NCBI GenBank assembly: GCA_920105805.1
Contig: CAKKTI010000031.1
Location: 33,385-97,384, forward strand
Length of the DNA: 64,000 bases
DNA from: Condylostoma magnum
Taxonomy: Eukaryota; Ciliophora; Heterotrichea; Heterotrichida; Condylostomatidae
Direction: 5' to 3'
Of the stretch, positions 32,810 through 45,622 are shown in pieces (position 1 is the stretch's first letter; each line of letters begins with the position of its first letter). The position numbers and the translations under genes were made by a program. The notes beneath the pieces were generated by a model. That model was not told the origin of the DNA. It did not search any database and worked only from the letters and a program-made list of their open reading frames with translations.

Positions 32810-34027
32810 ATGAGCATGGAATCTAGTTTATACTCGGAAATGATTCCGAATAATCTGCCACCGCCAGCCTTAAAGTCAGATCCAGATAAGGAAGAACTCC
32901 TCAGTCACTACAGAACCAGAATCGATCAATTCGAGGCAGAAAGAATTGAATGAATCTAATAATTTTTTAACACTCAAAATCAAATAAAAGGATTTCAGGA
33001 GGAAAATCACTAACTACTAGGCAAAAGTGAGCAAATATACCACATGCAGTAAAAACTAGGGGAACTTTAACACACTTTATTCGCAGAGCGCGCTCAAACA
33101 ATCAAACTTATAAAGGAAAATGATGAGTTATAGATTCAAAATGAAGGGGATAGACGGTAAATAGCTGAATTACTGCATATTACTGCAGATTCAAAACAAA
33201 AGAACTGTTTCAAGGATTCTCGGCCAAATTGCAGAAGAGCCAGTTCAGACTGTGATATTTGTAAAAGTTGCTATTAAACTACCTGTAAAAATGTACTAAA
33301 AACTAAATACGCCCCTAATGAAGCACTTAATACACTGGCAATGGAGTTAGATTCTGTTAAGTAGCAAGGAGAATAAGAGAAAAAGTTATTTGAGGCAGAG
33401 CTGGAAGCTCTGCAAGATGAGTTGAAATTTAGAGACTAAGAAATTAATCTAAGGAAACAAGCCGATGACAAAAAAATTGATGATTTGAAAGAGGATGCTG
33501 AGTTATCTGAGTAAAAGAAAGATTTGGCATTTAGGATGTATTTTTAATTAAGATATGATACTCAGAATAGGCATAGCTTTTTAGTATAGGCTAGAGATGA
33601 TTTGTAAGCTAGAGTTGAAGAGTTAAAACGAGTAATTGATATTGTTAGGATGGAGTATAAAAGTGATGGTAGGGCATTTAATAGGTAATAAGAAATTATT
33701 ACTAGGGATTTTGGAGCTAAATTTAGGAGATAGGTGGTTAATCATGAGGAGAACTTTAATATTTGTAGAGAATAGTATGGAGATTTGCAGAAGTAATATG
33801 CTGGGACTATTGATAAACTAGAAAGCAAGTTTCTAAAGCTAAGTGAAAGGTTTACCAGGATGTAGAAATAGTATAATATTGAAATTGCTGAGTCGAGAAC
33901 TAAAGTTGAGGATTTAAGGTCAAAGGCTTAGATTGCTCAGTAGTAGCAAAGGCCTTAATCTGTTAGGGTTAAAAGGGTTAGAAAGGCTAAACTGTGTCCT
34001 AAGTGTGCAAAAAGATTACATAAATAG
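32810..34027 (+). CDS. CCDC77: CCDC77-like coiled-coil protein
   Basis: 405 residues. The start region matches CCDC77: KEELLSHYRTRIDQFEAER, then LGELQHTLFAERAQTIKLIKENDELQIQN and the DRRQIAELL segment. The remainder is continuous coiled coil. CCDC77 is a centrosomal/ciliary protein of unclear biochemical role, in keeping with a ciliate. The C-terminus carries a small Cys pair (KLCPKCAKRLHK). A TGA reads as Trp (RIEWIQQF). The end is ambiguous among TAG 34025 (used here), TAA 34031 and TGA 34040. Confidence 0.85.
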
Positions 34028-34240
34028 GGATAAAACTATTGAATTGAATTTATTGTTGTTATTATATTGATAGTATTAGTAAAGGAATTAGTTATATACC
34101 AAAATTGTAGTTTTCAAATGTCTAATAAGACAAATATACACTTTAAAAGCTACATTAACCCTTCCCTAACAAATACTCCTCTAAAACCTACTGAATTACC
34201 TTATATCTAACTACCAAATATAAAAAATCTAATAATTACT

Positions 34241-34618
34241 CTAGCTAAACTCCTCAGGCTGAATTAAATCTAACCCGTCCATTGATATATCCATCTCTTC
34301 AGCCATTTCGTATGAAGCTGCATCTAATAGAATGTTTTAGGGCTGAATTCTGGAAACATCAGGAACAAAGTCAAGCTTCCTTTCTCTTTCCTCTTCTTGT
34401 ACCTTAAGTGAAATTCCTCTAACAGTTCCTTTCTGCAACCTCCTCATCAAATGAGTAGTGAATCCTGCAATCTTGTTACGCATTCTCTTAGTTTAAATAA
34501 TAGCTACCTCATCGCAGATTCTTTTATTGACATGGAAATCAATTCCGAGACGAGAAAAGTATTTTTCAACAATGTGTCTAGAAGCTCTCTTGACTGTTTT
34601 GGTTCTAACTCGTCCCAT
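34241..34618 (-). CDS. RPS17: small ribosomal subunit protein eS17
   Basis: 125 residues. [20 protein letters not shown] is diagnostic, followed by [30 protein letters not shown] and [16 protein letters not shown]. eS17 lies on the solvent side of the 40S head. It is slightly shorter than the usual ~135 residues at the C-terminus. Only two reassigned codons (TAA) are used, consistent with high expression. The stop is TAG. The upstream region is pyrimidine-rich on the coding strand. Confidence 0.96.
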
Positions 34619-35020
34619 ATTTACCAATCAAAAATTATTAAGAAGTTTAGGTAGGTTAGAAGGGAGTAGAGAAGAGTTAAAGGGTTTTTTAGGAATCTAA
34701 GAAAGAACAGTCCAGGGATAGTTTTGTAATTATGTATTGAGAAGGAATGTGAAAAATTATTATGAAGAGAAGGAGTTTTGGTATATTTGAATAATTAACT
34801 TATGATTATGTAAGTATAATTCATTTGATGCTTTTAAATCAAAGTATAAAGAGTTAGATTTTACTGTATATATCATTTTTGAACCTAGGAAGCTAGTTTA
34901 ATTTACATAACAACTAGTTTACATTCTTATAGAGTATAAATATCAGTACTCCTTTCTATAATCAAAAGCCAATTATGATTCCATATATTAACTCTTCTAT
35001 CCATATAATACATTTATAAA
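34619..35020. other. divergent intergenic region of eS17 and lipin genes
   Basis: About 400 bp shared by two divergent promoters. Next to eS17 the coding strand is CT-rich for roughly 60 nt; the rest is AT-rich. No conserved element identified. Confidence 0.4.
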
Positions 35021-36565
35021 ATGAGAAAGCTTAAAAGAATGTTGGCGACTAATTTCTAAATGAATTCATCTAACATGTCTGGAGCTCTAGATATCATTGT
35101 GTCTTAACAGTCCGACGATACCTTCAAAGCAACTCAATTCTACGTGTAATTTGGAAAACTGAGTGCAATAAGAAGCAAAAAGAAGTATGTATAAGTTGAA
35201 ATCAATAGCATTCCTCGTGATTTAAAAATGAGATTGGATGGAAAAGGACAGGGATACTTTGAAGAGGTTGATTAGGCTGAGTAGTAGAGAGGATATATTA
35301 GAAGAGTTGATAAATCTCAAGTAAAAGCAATCAATTCTATATCTCTCAGTTAATCCTAGATAATAAGATCTAAGCAGGCCAGTAGTTGCAATAGTAATCA
35401 ATTCAGAATTTCATTATGTTGGTAATAAATCTAAGAAAATATATAAGAATCAGTTTTCTTTGACAAGCTAATTGGATATAATGATTTTAAAGTTGATCCC
35501 AATTCCATTATAAATAATAGTAATTTATGCATAAAGCTGGAAAGTGAATACCTAAACATTCATTCAGCTATTCCAGATATAGTATCACTCTGCATCTATG
35601 GCTTATTTGTTAATTCTAGAAGAAATCGTAATGTAAATATTCCTTAAGGAGAATTTTATCTTATATAAACAGATAAAAAATAAATATAAGACTAAATTGT
35701 CTCATACAGAGACTTTTGCGATAAATTTCCAGAAATCCTTTGAAATCCTAGTACATTTTTTATAGTATAGACTAAATAATACAATTTCTAATAAGCTCTA
35801 CCTCATTTATTATGCTGAATCGTATATAACAGGTACCTAAACATAAAGCAAAAGTATAAAAAGTTGCGTAATAAGTACCTGTCTTCCTGTCAATTGAAAG
35901 ACTTATAGTTAAAACCTGGAATTAATACAATTTGCTATAGAGTAAGAAGTAGGATTTTTGGCTGAAGTAGAATTAATGCTCGAATATTTGTATGACCCTA
36001 CGATTCTAAGTTAATAATCTCTGATATTGACGGAACTTTAACACTATCCGATGTAAAAGGCCATGTTTTAAATGCTATCGGCAGAAACTGTACTAGACCA
36101 CTTACAGCATAATTATTCTAACAATTTAATTACTTTGGATACAAAGTAATCTATCTTTCAGCCAGATCAATTGAATAATTCCATTTTACTTAATAATACA
36201 TAGATACTGTGAATCAAAATGGAGTATTTCTACCAGATGGTCCGATTCTAGTTTTCCCTAAGAGTGTTTTTAGTGCTGCTTTATAGGAACTGAGAGGGGA
36301 GAGAGTTTAGTACTTTAAAACTTAGATGTTGCAAGAAGTTTAGAGAATATTTGCACCTGGAGCAATTGTTGCTGGGTTTGGGAATAAAGAAACTGATGCT
36401 TCTAGTTATAAAAGTGTTGGTATTAATAGATGCAGAAATTTTATGATTGGACCACATGTTAAGGAAGCATAGCCTGATTATGTCAAGATTGATGGATATG
36501 AGGAAGTTTTAGTCAACTTTCAAGGGCTATTTCCAAGTGCTAATATTCTAAGTGAGTTAAATTAA
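35021..36565 (+). CDS. LPIN: lipin-type phosphatidate phosphatase
   Basis: 514 residues. The N-LIP domain (residues about 19-90: MSGALDIIVSQQ...FYVQFGKLSAIRSKKK) and the C-LIP catalytic domain (about 265-490) are both present, separated by a short linker, so the protein is compact compared with animal lipins (~900). The HAD catalytic motif DIDGTLTLSD lies at about 335. Lipins convert phosphatidate to diacylglycerol at the ER/nuclear membrane. The conserved Gly followed by acidic residues of the second motif is seen (FGNKETDASSY). Four TGA codons read as Trp. The stop is taken as TAA 36563; TGA 36581 is the alternative. Confidence 0.93.
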
Positions 36566-36608
36566 TCAATTATTTTGTTATGAAAGTAACCATTTTTATA
36601 ATATTTTA

Positions 36609-39600
36609 TCAATAAAAGAATCTAAAAGTCTTGAGCTCAAGTCTAATCTCATTATAAGCGCTACTAAGGCCTTTAGTTACTCCAATGATAAAAACAATAA
36701 GGGATAAGACTGTAACAATTGTTAAAATATCTTGCATATGCTATGAAGCCTCAATTTATATCGTTTCTGCATTTTCAGCTATTATAACATTAGATCTTTC
36801 TACTGAGCGTCGTATTACTTCAGATTCTCTTCATAGTTATAAACAACCAGATTCATCATAGGCAAGGTTAGAATGACTTAGATCAGCTGCTCTTTAGGTA
36901 TAATCATGTATAGCAGGCATTATTCCATAATATACCAATTTGCTTTCATTGTCATTTATTGATCCGTCTTTAAATAGTAATTTTTCCATTTCCGAGTTTA
37001 AGGGTATTTGTTGTATAATATAATTTGAGCTGATTTATTAAAGCTAGAATAGTTACTCCTTTAAACTATTATGAGAATTATAAAATAAATTATAGTTTTC
37101 AACAATAGTTCATCTTTAGTGTAGTTATTATTAATCCAATGAATGCTCTAAAAGCCAATAATTAGCTAAAGTCATATGAGATTATCGCATTTCTGCTATA
37201 TTTAAGTGATGTGGGTAACTGTTCATTATATTATCTGTATTACCTGTTACTAAGTATTGCAGAAGCACGCTACTAAGTGTAGTCATAACAAAAAATAATA
37301 TGACAATACAATTCAGCACTAAGAATTTTCTGCTTAGTCTATAATTATTCATATTTTTACCAGATTTATTAATTTTCTCGCATTCATTATAATACTAATG
37401 AAAATCTACAAGTCTATGCAGCATTTTATTTCTTTGAAATTGCAATTATCCATATGGAATCTTTAAAAACCTGTTTCAAATATTTCTTCTAATACTATTT
37501 ATCCTATAAATAATAACCATAATTACTGTCAATAGGATACTTGCTATTATAGGGGTTAACTAAACTTGCAGTATAAAATCTATTTATGTACTTTATTTTC
37601 TTGCATCAGACACTGATTATGCTATTTTAAACGTTGTTGAATTAAAAGCCTCAATTCCGTAGGCTGGTGAATTAGAATATAAGGAAAGAAAATTTGTATT
37701 TGTAAGAAGATCATAGGAGTAATTGTAATGGATTAAGCTTTATAGAGAAATTTACATAAATTTTATCACCTCTAAAATAGGAATTTCAATAAATTTACTA
37801 TTTTTATCATTTTAGTACTCCAGATATAAATAATCACTGTCATGCATTTCTAGTAAATTTTTCTAATGATCAAGCCTCATATCATCAATCATTTTATTAT
37901 ATCCATTATAAGTAAATTCTATAAATTCTTTATCCAAATACTAAATGCCCTTTGAATGCAAGTACTGCATCTTTGAATAAAATGAAAGTTAAGCTGTAAT
38001 TATTCTAACCCTACTCATATTTTACAGAAATTCAATGCCATTTTAATACTCAAGATTATCGTTTACATACTTTAAAGCTCAGAATCATGTAATTGATATT
38101 CAGTAGATAGTATAAACTGTTATTAGTATCATAACGAGTTTTCTTATTATATTCAAAGTCCTTTAAGTTCTTTTAAAATCTATTTCATGTTTTAAAAGGG
38201 CTCTGGATGAATTTGTACTTTCACCCTCTAGATTGCTGTCTAAAATTTCATCAGTGCTAGGAGAAATGATTACCTTATTTTTAAATTGCTTTTTCTCTTA
38301 AAGATTTTCTAAATTTTATTATATTTTGCCACTGCATATCGTATCATTAAAATTATCGATATTGATATTAAAACATTTTGTGTCATCAGAAAATTCTTTA
38401 TTGGATTTCTATAAAGTTATAACTTTTTACTCATAAGCATTACGGAGATAAAATATCTAAGCATAAAAAGTGTATAAAAACAGCCCATGTTAAGCCTTGA
38501 AAATAAGTGTTCCCTGCTTCCACTCATATTTCTGTAATCTTATTAATCTTTTTTTGAAGTTTATATTAAGTTGACTTTGGATTAAGTTGAATTTTTCTGT
38601 CTGAGCTACTATAATAGTTCCAGTTGTATCTAAAAATGCTAGTTCTTGTTAATGTTATCTAATTTATAAACAAGCCAAAGCTATTAAATCACCGGAAACA
38701 GGTAAATTGGCTAATCTAATTTTGGCTTAAACTTAAATCAGGAAGTTATTTTTGTGCAGAACGTACAACATATGGGAATCAGTATCTACAACACTGTTTT
38801 GATAATTTTACAGAGAGCTTTATATAAAACCTGAATGTAGAGATTTTATAGGTGGAGGTATAATAGTATTTAAAGGCTATTGCTTAAGTTCTCCTTATAC
38901 ATACCCTAATTGCTAGGTTGATTATTCCCAAATTATTAGTTACTTTTTAGATTATACAACTTCAGTAATGATTATGATATTTTTACCGTCTGTAAGTTTA
39001 AGATTTTACCTCATTTACTCATCTATGTTATTATTAATTTATGCGTTTAATAAAATTATACGAGATTCATCGTAGTATCCAAAAATTTGTAGGAAAGTAC
39101 CATAACATTACGATGGGAAGTAAGCCTCTACATATGAGTTAATGATTTAATACTATTTCCTGCATTCTCTAAAGTTGGATCCTAGTAAATACACCTTTTG
39201 TTTGAGATTTTAGTATTCCAAGCTGTGGCTGCATATTATTTAAATCAAATCAACAAAACTAATACAGGTTTGTAAGTCTAATGAAAGAGCTTTGTCTATT
39301 GCACTAATATAGTTAAGAAAATTGATTACTTCTAGCTCATCCTTAGTTTATTTCAGCCTTTTTCAGTGATTGTATATCAAAGATTCTATAATTGTAAAAT
39401 ACATAAAATTACTTCTTTATTAGTATAGTCTACGCATTAGAATCTTTATGAAATTCCTTTTATCAATAAGATCATAAAATTATATAGCTCATATAGTCAA
39501 AATAACAGAATTGTCGAACTTTTTTAATGCTTTTTGAAAGATAATTTCTAGTTTTAGTTATATTTCTGAATTTTCATGTACTATTTCAGTATGCTCTACC

Positions 39601-40676
39601 ATGAATTATCTTGAAATGTATTCTATTGTATACAATGACTTAAATTAAGTCCCACTTTTAAGACTTTTTATCCTTTTATTTATATATATCCATGAAAGAA
39701 GGATAATTATAGGAAGTTATAAAGCATATAGTACTGTTATAGAAGTTTCATTGAGTCACAAAAACATTTAGAGGCATAGAAGGAATCCTCCCCATAAAAT
39801 TACAATCGAGATAATCAGGTATAAGAAGTTAGTGATTTTGTTATGAAAAGGAACTTCCCAAAATACATGATAAAAGCAAAATCCTCCTAATATAACCAGT
39901 AAGATTGAATGCACTACTGCATAATCATTATAGGGAACTATAGAAGGCATTACAATTATAGCTAGAAGATTGGATTAAATCATCAAAAGTTTTTCACAAC
40001 TCTGAATTGATTCTAGATTATATTTTTATCATTCCAAATTTACCTTAAAAATTGATTCAAAGTAATAAAAGGCTATTATTATCCCTAAAACAATCAATAA
40101 TACTTGCTTTGGCATTATATCAATATCATAATCTTTGTTATATGATAAAATTCCTTCTAATAAGAATTTTATACAAGGCAGAAAAAAGACTTTCAAACCA
40201 AAATAAGCTACAACAGAATCTATCTTTATAATACATGCTCAGTATTTGTTGCGCTTTTCTAATTATTTCTAAAACAAATCTTCAGTGTAGCTATACAGAA
40301 CTACGAACATAAAAAGCCTCAGGAAAATTAAAAATCCGTATAAAGTGGCAAAGAAGAGGAAGATTTGCTATAGATCGAACCCGATAACTGATAAGAGAAC
40401 GTCAATACGAGAAATCTTATTCAAAAGTTGGAATATCGCACTATAGTTGTAGTAATCTCATGGTAAATCTTATAGATTCTGGTAGGGAAAAATAATTGTG
40501 ACAAATTATAAGATCTGGATGCCAAATCCTAATCAAAATAGAGATTTTGCAGATTTAGCTTTACTTTAGCGTAATAAAATATAACAGCGTCCTATCAGGC
40601 GATATTATAAATACTCGAATAAGCTTTTCTGGGACTTCATACTTTACTTTGAACTAATCTTTATCTTCTTATCCAT
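36609..40676 (-). CDS. giant PAS-domain membrane protein, TmcB-like
   Basis: 1355 residues in one uninterrupted frame. N-terminal half: about eight or more membrane segments and long loops. Around residues 560-700 lies a PAS-like sensor segment (GKNIIIITEVVQSKKQLIIWEQSTQQLGY..., LGYVQGELKQQPLNTIIP), the hallmark of the large ciliate family annotated as PAS/'tiny macrocysts' TmcB-like proteins. The C-terminal half carries further membrane spans and ends shortly after the last one. The family is hugely expanded in ciliates and its function is unknown; sensing is presumed. The start at 40674-40676 was preferred over 40638-40640, in frame 12 codons later. Ends TGA TAA. Confidence 0.82.
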
Positions 40677-40872
40677 CTTTATAAGCCCAAGTAACGAGCA
40701 CTTAAGAAAAGGATTCCTAATGCTAATACAAAAGTGATATCAAAATATATAAATCATTTCAGCCTTGCTCTTTAATAAAAGCTAAAGACTTATCCTGATT
40801 AATACTTATAATTTCAACACCTTTTTAGATTATGTCTTCTTTAAATGCTTTAAACTGAACATAAAGTAACCT

Positions 40873-40945
40873 GCCTCTATAGCTCAGTTGGCAGAGCATG
40901 CGCTTAGTAAGCGTAAGGTCCGTGGTTCGAACCCGCGTGGAGGCT
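40873..40945 (+). tRNA. tRNA-Thr(AGT), copy 1
   Basis: A 73-nt cloverleaf. Acceptor GCCTCTA/TGGAGGC (one G-T pair), D arm GCTC/GAGC with AGTTGGCA loop, anticodon stem TGCGC/GCGTA, loop TTAGTAA giving anticodon AGT (Thr, ACU), T arm CGTGG TTCGAAC CCGCG, discriminator T. A run of six T from 40947 terminates Pol III. Confidence 0.95.
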
Positions 40946-41007
40946 CTTTTTTCCATTTTTACAGCCTTAACAACTTTAATTAGTAAGATTAGACACTAAG
41001 ATAACCT

Positions 41008-41080
41008 GCCTCTATAGCTCAGTTGGCAGAGCATGCGCTTAGTAAGCGTAAGGTCCGTGGTTCGAACCCGCGTGGAGGCT
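41008..41080 (+). tRNA. tRNA-Thr(AGT), copy 2
   Basis: Identical in sequence to copy 1 and 135 bp downstream, with the same terminator T run, followed 20 nt later by the assembly gap. Confidence 0.93.
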
Positions 41081-41100
41081 CTTTTTTCCATTTTTACAGC

Positions 41101-41200
41101 NNNNNNNNNNNNNNNNNNNNNNNNNNNNNNNNNNNNNNNNNNNNNNNNNNNNNNNNNNNNNNNNNNNNNNNNNNNNNNNNNNNNNNNNNNNNNNNNNNNN
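41101..41200. other. assembly gap (100 N)
   Basis: Exactly 100 N, a conventional placeholder of unknown true length. Open frames spanning it are artefacts. Confidence 1.
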
Positions 41201-41432
41201 CTTAACAACTTTAATTAGTAAGGAGTATTTACAGCATTTGATGATTGTATTGATTATAGAGGAAGCAAAGGATAATATGTTTGATTTTAAGAAACATGTA
41301 AAGTGTAAACATTTATGGATAATTCTGATACTTTTTAGATTATTTAATAAGTCTATTTAAGACTTGCCAGTCTGTTACCAAAGTTATTTTTGAATATCAT
41401 ACAACTATATACAAACTTAAAACTATTAAAAC

Positions 41433-42368
41433 TCAAAAAGACTTTAAATTAATAGATAAATTAATGCCGCAATGATCACTAATTTGTGTAAAAGGCTGAT
41501 TCGGTGTAAACATATGATCAATCTAAGTCTACTCCCAGTTAATCTCAAAGTTTCTATTCTCGTAGTTTAAAATCAGTACATAATCTAGGCATGATTGCAA
41601 ACAAACCTCTTCAGGGACTGTCAAGATCATTTCCATTGGTCTATTTGCCCCATCAACACAACCAAAGGTAGCTGGAAACTCATCATACTTATGCTTAATC
41701 ACATCAAAGAGAGTAGAGTCCCCCTGTAAAATTTGAATAACTTCATCATACTCACTAGTTCAATTACCTTTATGCGGAACTTGATCAGGAGTTTCTCTGC
41801 TGTTAAAATTCAAATCTCCTAAAATAACACAAGTAGAGCCCCGAGGAAGCACTTCCTCGTACATTTTTCTCATAACACTGAATTACTAGGATCTTAGTTT
41901 TCTGTACTGCATGTACTTTTCATAATCATCAGTAGGATAGCTGGATTAAGAATGTGTAGTAATAAAATTTATATGGTTACCTTCAATGTCGATTTATGTA
42001 AGCAGTGATCCCTTATCGCATAAATCATCTGGGTGGCATCCAACTCCATACGACCAAAAATCTTACTTTACTATAGGAAAGCGGCTCAAGACAAGCAGTC
42101 CCCCGTCCATTAGGTACAAATTCCAGAAAGGAGGGCTTGGACTATCAGCATAGTATTTAAATCCCTTTTGAAATGCACCTTCTAGTATTTGCATTTTACG
42201 GAAATTAAGAAATCCAAAAATTTCTTATAGGAATATGATATCGTACTTCTCTATTATATGGTCCACCAGATACTACGCTCTTGCACTTTTTCAGTCAGTT
42301 GAATTCGAGTGAATTGGAGGAGGGCGCAAAAACATGTTTAAAGTTAGAATACGAATTGTCCCTGACAT
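41433..42368 (-). CDS. neutral sphingomyelinase-like phosphodiesterase (EEP family)
   Basis: 311 residues. Endonuclease/exonuclease/phosphatase fold: IRILTLNMFLRPPPI at the start, metal ligand Glu in DIIFLQEIFGF, DGGLLVLSRFPI, THSQSSYP in place of the usual THL..., GDLNFNSRE, and the C-terminal SDHCGI with the catalytic His. The order fits neutral sphingomyelinases and related phosphodiesterases better than DNA repair nucleases. No C-terminal membrane anchor is seen. TGA is used as Trp twice (42291, 41760) and then as stop (41433), so one gene shows both meanings. Confidence 0.8.
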
Positions 42369-42493
42369 TTTTATAGGAAATTAGATTATATTAAAGATTC
42401 CTTTTATATGTTACTGTAAAATAGCTTTATTAGTAAAAAATTCAACTCAGATGCTATTTTATTGTTATAGAATTTTAAAGTAATGCACTTACT

Positions 42494-44176
42494 ATGTTTA
42501 AACATGATACTTATAATTATATGGATAAAAATTTATTGAATAGGCATTTAAAAAGAGAGAAGACTTTACATAAAAATATAATTAATTCAGGGCTAAATAT
42601 GGAGTTAAGCTACTTGAACAATTGGTATTAGAGGGAAAAATAATATACTTTGACTTTTCTATTTAGGAAATGAATTAATGTTTTTACTCTTTTTTAGGCC
42701 TTATTTTACAATTTTGAAGTCAAAAAATCTTTTATATGATGTTAGTTTCCAGTTGAATAAAATTATTATAGTCAAATAACCTAAAGCCTTTTCTAAAATT
42801 ATCCTTTCGAGCTAATAATTGAATGGCTCTTAGAATTTAATTACAAGGAAAACTTTGCTTTATTTCAATACAAGGAATTGCTAGGCAAATTGGATTGATT
42901 TTTCATTACTATGATATAATTGGCACTCTATTTATATTTACTTTTTAAGTTAAGCCGTTTTTAAAGGTAATTATACTATCCTTTATGCTATGACTCACTA
43001 TTATCAACAAATTCTTTTGCACTTCTTATTAACTAATATCAAAATCAGTATAAATTTATGTATAATCACAGTAATACATATCCTTTCTTGTATTTGAGTC
43101 AGATGATTCAAGCTAATTAGGCTGAGTTATCTTATATCATGCTTTGTATTAAATGTTATTTTACTATAGTAAATTGATTACCTTTTAGCAGTAGTCTAAC
43201 CGATATCCAAGAACTAGCACAATGTTAAAATTTTATTGAATTTTCGTTAATCATTAAATTGAATCTTGCCTAATTAGTATATCTGTGTTATTGTTGTACT
43301 TTAATTTACTTACAAATTTTCCGAGAACTTCTTCAAAATTTATAACAATTATCTTTTAATTTATATTATGATCAACTTTCTCCATTTGAATTAGCCAATT
43401 AAACTTTATTTAACTCTTAGACGGCGGCAATTTTCTATACAGCTATAAAATTTTTAGTTTTTTCCTTAAATTATATTTAATCTGTTAAGGATTATTGTAC
43501 TTTTGAATTGTATTTTACTATTTTCTTACATTTTTTTATTTTATTTCTGTCAGTTACCTTTTCTAACCTGTATTGAGCTCCTATTTTTTTATAAAGTATT
43601 TATTTATCACCTTTTGTTCAATTTACCTTGTATTATTATCTAATTTGCTTAGAAAAATATTTTGTGATCCACTTCTATTCTATGGAGATATTGAATAAAT
43701 TTACGGAGATAGGTACTACAGTTATAATTCTTCGTTATTTCTGGAATTGTTAAGTGAAGCTAATTTTCCCTTTTATAATCTATGTCTTCTTGCAGCAAAT
43801 TAAGTTATTCTTTTTACAGATGAATTGTGAGATACTGTATTAATAGGACTAGATATTCGTGATCTGTTCATCATTAGCTATCTTGTTTTATTAGGCTTTT
43901 AAAAAAATGATAAGTTGTGTTTTCGATGAGGTAATTTTGGAAACATACTTATTTTAAAGAGTTTATATATTAATTTGTTGAACTAAATAATTGCAAGCTA
44001 TGATAGAGATATTCAATAGATTATAATAGTAAGAACAGGTATAACAGATCTATAACTATAAAATCAATTTTTGAAGTGCTTAATACTAATAATTCTTCTA
44101 TACAAATAAATATTTTATTCAAAGTGATAATGATATGTACTTATTACCTAATCATATATTAAAAGAAGTTTTCTAA
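42494..44176 (+). CDS. large multipass membrane protein, unknown
   Basis: 560 residues, open throughout with several TAA/TAG Gln and TGA Trp codons. After a charged N-terminus (about 25 residues) it alternates hydrophobic, Tyr/Phe/Leu-rich segments with polar loops; at least seven spans are likely (for example FFITMIQLALYLYLLF, FTIFLHFFILFLSVTF, VKLIFPFIIYVFLQQ). No motif of a channel, transporter or receptor family was recognised, and the coding sequence is as AT-rich as intergenic DNA, so confidence is moderate. The start at 42494 is in frame with a second ATG at 42521. The stop is TAA 44174; TGA 44183 is next. Confidence 0.55.
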
Positions 44177-44258
44177 AGTAAATGAATCCTAGCCTCACAA
44201 TCTATCTAAACTTATATTATAAGCTATACCTAAATTCTAGCAAAATTAAGCCATAAAA

Positions 44259-45587
44259 ATGTCTAGAAGTGATTCTGGGAATATAGTAATAATCGGAGGA
44301 GGAATAGTAGGGGTAACTACAGCCTTTATGCTTAAATGAAGAAACCCACACACTAAAGTAACACTTCTTGAGTCCTCTTAAATAGCATCTGAGTCCTCGC
44401 ATTAAAACGGAGGCTCATTAAATTACATTGATAATACTCCATGGGGAAACATCTGGTTTTTCAGCTATTTCGTTAAAGGACTTTTCTCTAGAAATTCCCT
44501 AGTAACAGTGGATTGGCAAACTTTATTAGACCCAAGGTTCTGGATTTTTGGAACAAGACTAATGTGCTCGTATTTACGGTACAATTAGATAGCACATGCC
44601 TCCTATAATCTTGGAGAAAGAACCCACGATCTTCACCTAGAAATTAAGTAAGACTTATAAGAGAAATTTCCTGATTTATTGAATAGTTATGGAGGACAGG
44701 ACAAAGGAGTAATGGAAGTTTTCGGGAGTTAAGCAGATATTGATGAATGAATTTAAGAGTCTGAAAGAATCAATAAAAGATATGGGCAAACTATAAAGTT
44801 ACACTCTCCTGAAGAATGCAGATAATTAGAGCCTGGGCTTAAGTACTGAAAACCTGAAATCTTTGGATGTTTAACTAATAAAAAGCAAACCTTTGCTAGT
44901 CATGACTCTTTATTAATGACTTAAGCTTTTGCATAAATGGCTTAGGAAATGGGAGCTGATATAATTACAGGGGCTCACGTTAAGGATTTTAGAAAGGTTA
45001 ATGGAAGAGTTACTGCTGTTTTGTTAGAAGATGGAAAGTAGATTGAGGTTGGATAATTGATAATTGCTGCTGGGTATAGATCTAAGGAGTTATCAGCTAA
45101 GTTAGGTTGGAGCCTTCCTCTATGGCCTGTAAAGGGATATTCTATAAACTACGACTGAAATCATAGCTTCTAACATGCAGTTCATAACACTAAAACGGTT
45201 ATGTGGCTAAATCAATCTCCCCTTGGTTATAGGAGTACTTGGTTTTTAAACTTTACTCCGTATTCTAACAAGGAAATTGAAGATGACAAGCTGCAAGTTC
45301 TAAAGTAAAATGTTATCGACACAATAGAAGGCAATATAGAATTCAGAGACCCATGGGTTTGCTTTAGGCCTGTTTCAGCTGATGATTTGGCTATTATAGG
45401 GAAATTTCCAGGCTATAAGAACGTATTCTTGAATGCGGGGCAAGGGGGAAGAGGAAGCTTTTAAAGTTTAGCATGTGCTGAATTATTAGAGCAAATCATC
45501 ATGGAAAAGGAAACATTTCTTGATCCATATGAATACAGACCTTCAAGATTTTTATTTTAGTAGTTTCGAAAGTTTCCGGTAAGTTAG
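44259..45587 (+). CDS. DadA-type FAD-dependent amino-acid oxidoreductase
   Basis: 442 residues. A Rossmann GGGIVGV FAD-binding motif lies near the N-terminus (NIVIIGGGIVGVTTAF), with the acidic Glu at the end of the second strand (TLLESS), later QADIDEWIQ, a central substrate domain, and a conserved C-terminal segment (RPVSADDLAIIGKFP, VFLNAGQGGRG). This is the DAO/DadA family: D-amino-acid dehydrogenases, glycine oxidases and relatives; the substrate is not predictable. Four TGA codons read as Trp. There is no mitochondrial presequence by eye. The stop is TAG 45585; a TGA follows at 45615. Confidence 0.88.
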
Positions 45588-45622
45588 AATTTTAAAATGG
45601 ATTTCAGTTAAGTGTGATATCG

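Larger units (their letters stand above)
40867..41100 (+). repeat. tandem 135-bp tRNA-Thr repeat running into an assembly gap
   Basis: Two units with a 135-bp period, identical from 40867 and 41002 onward until the gap. Each unit has a tRNA, a T-run terminator and a spacer. After the Ns the sequence resumes exactly where the second unit stopped, so further units may be collapsed in the gap. Confidence 0.85.

Noticed and set aside
36609-36989. Separate small tail-anchored protein starting MEKLLFKDG
   Set aside because: It is in frame with, and directly continues, the large PAS membrane protein; no stop or boundary separates them.
41023-41218. Open frames through the tRNA copy and the N gap
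   Set aside because: They consist of tRNA sequence and unknown bases.
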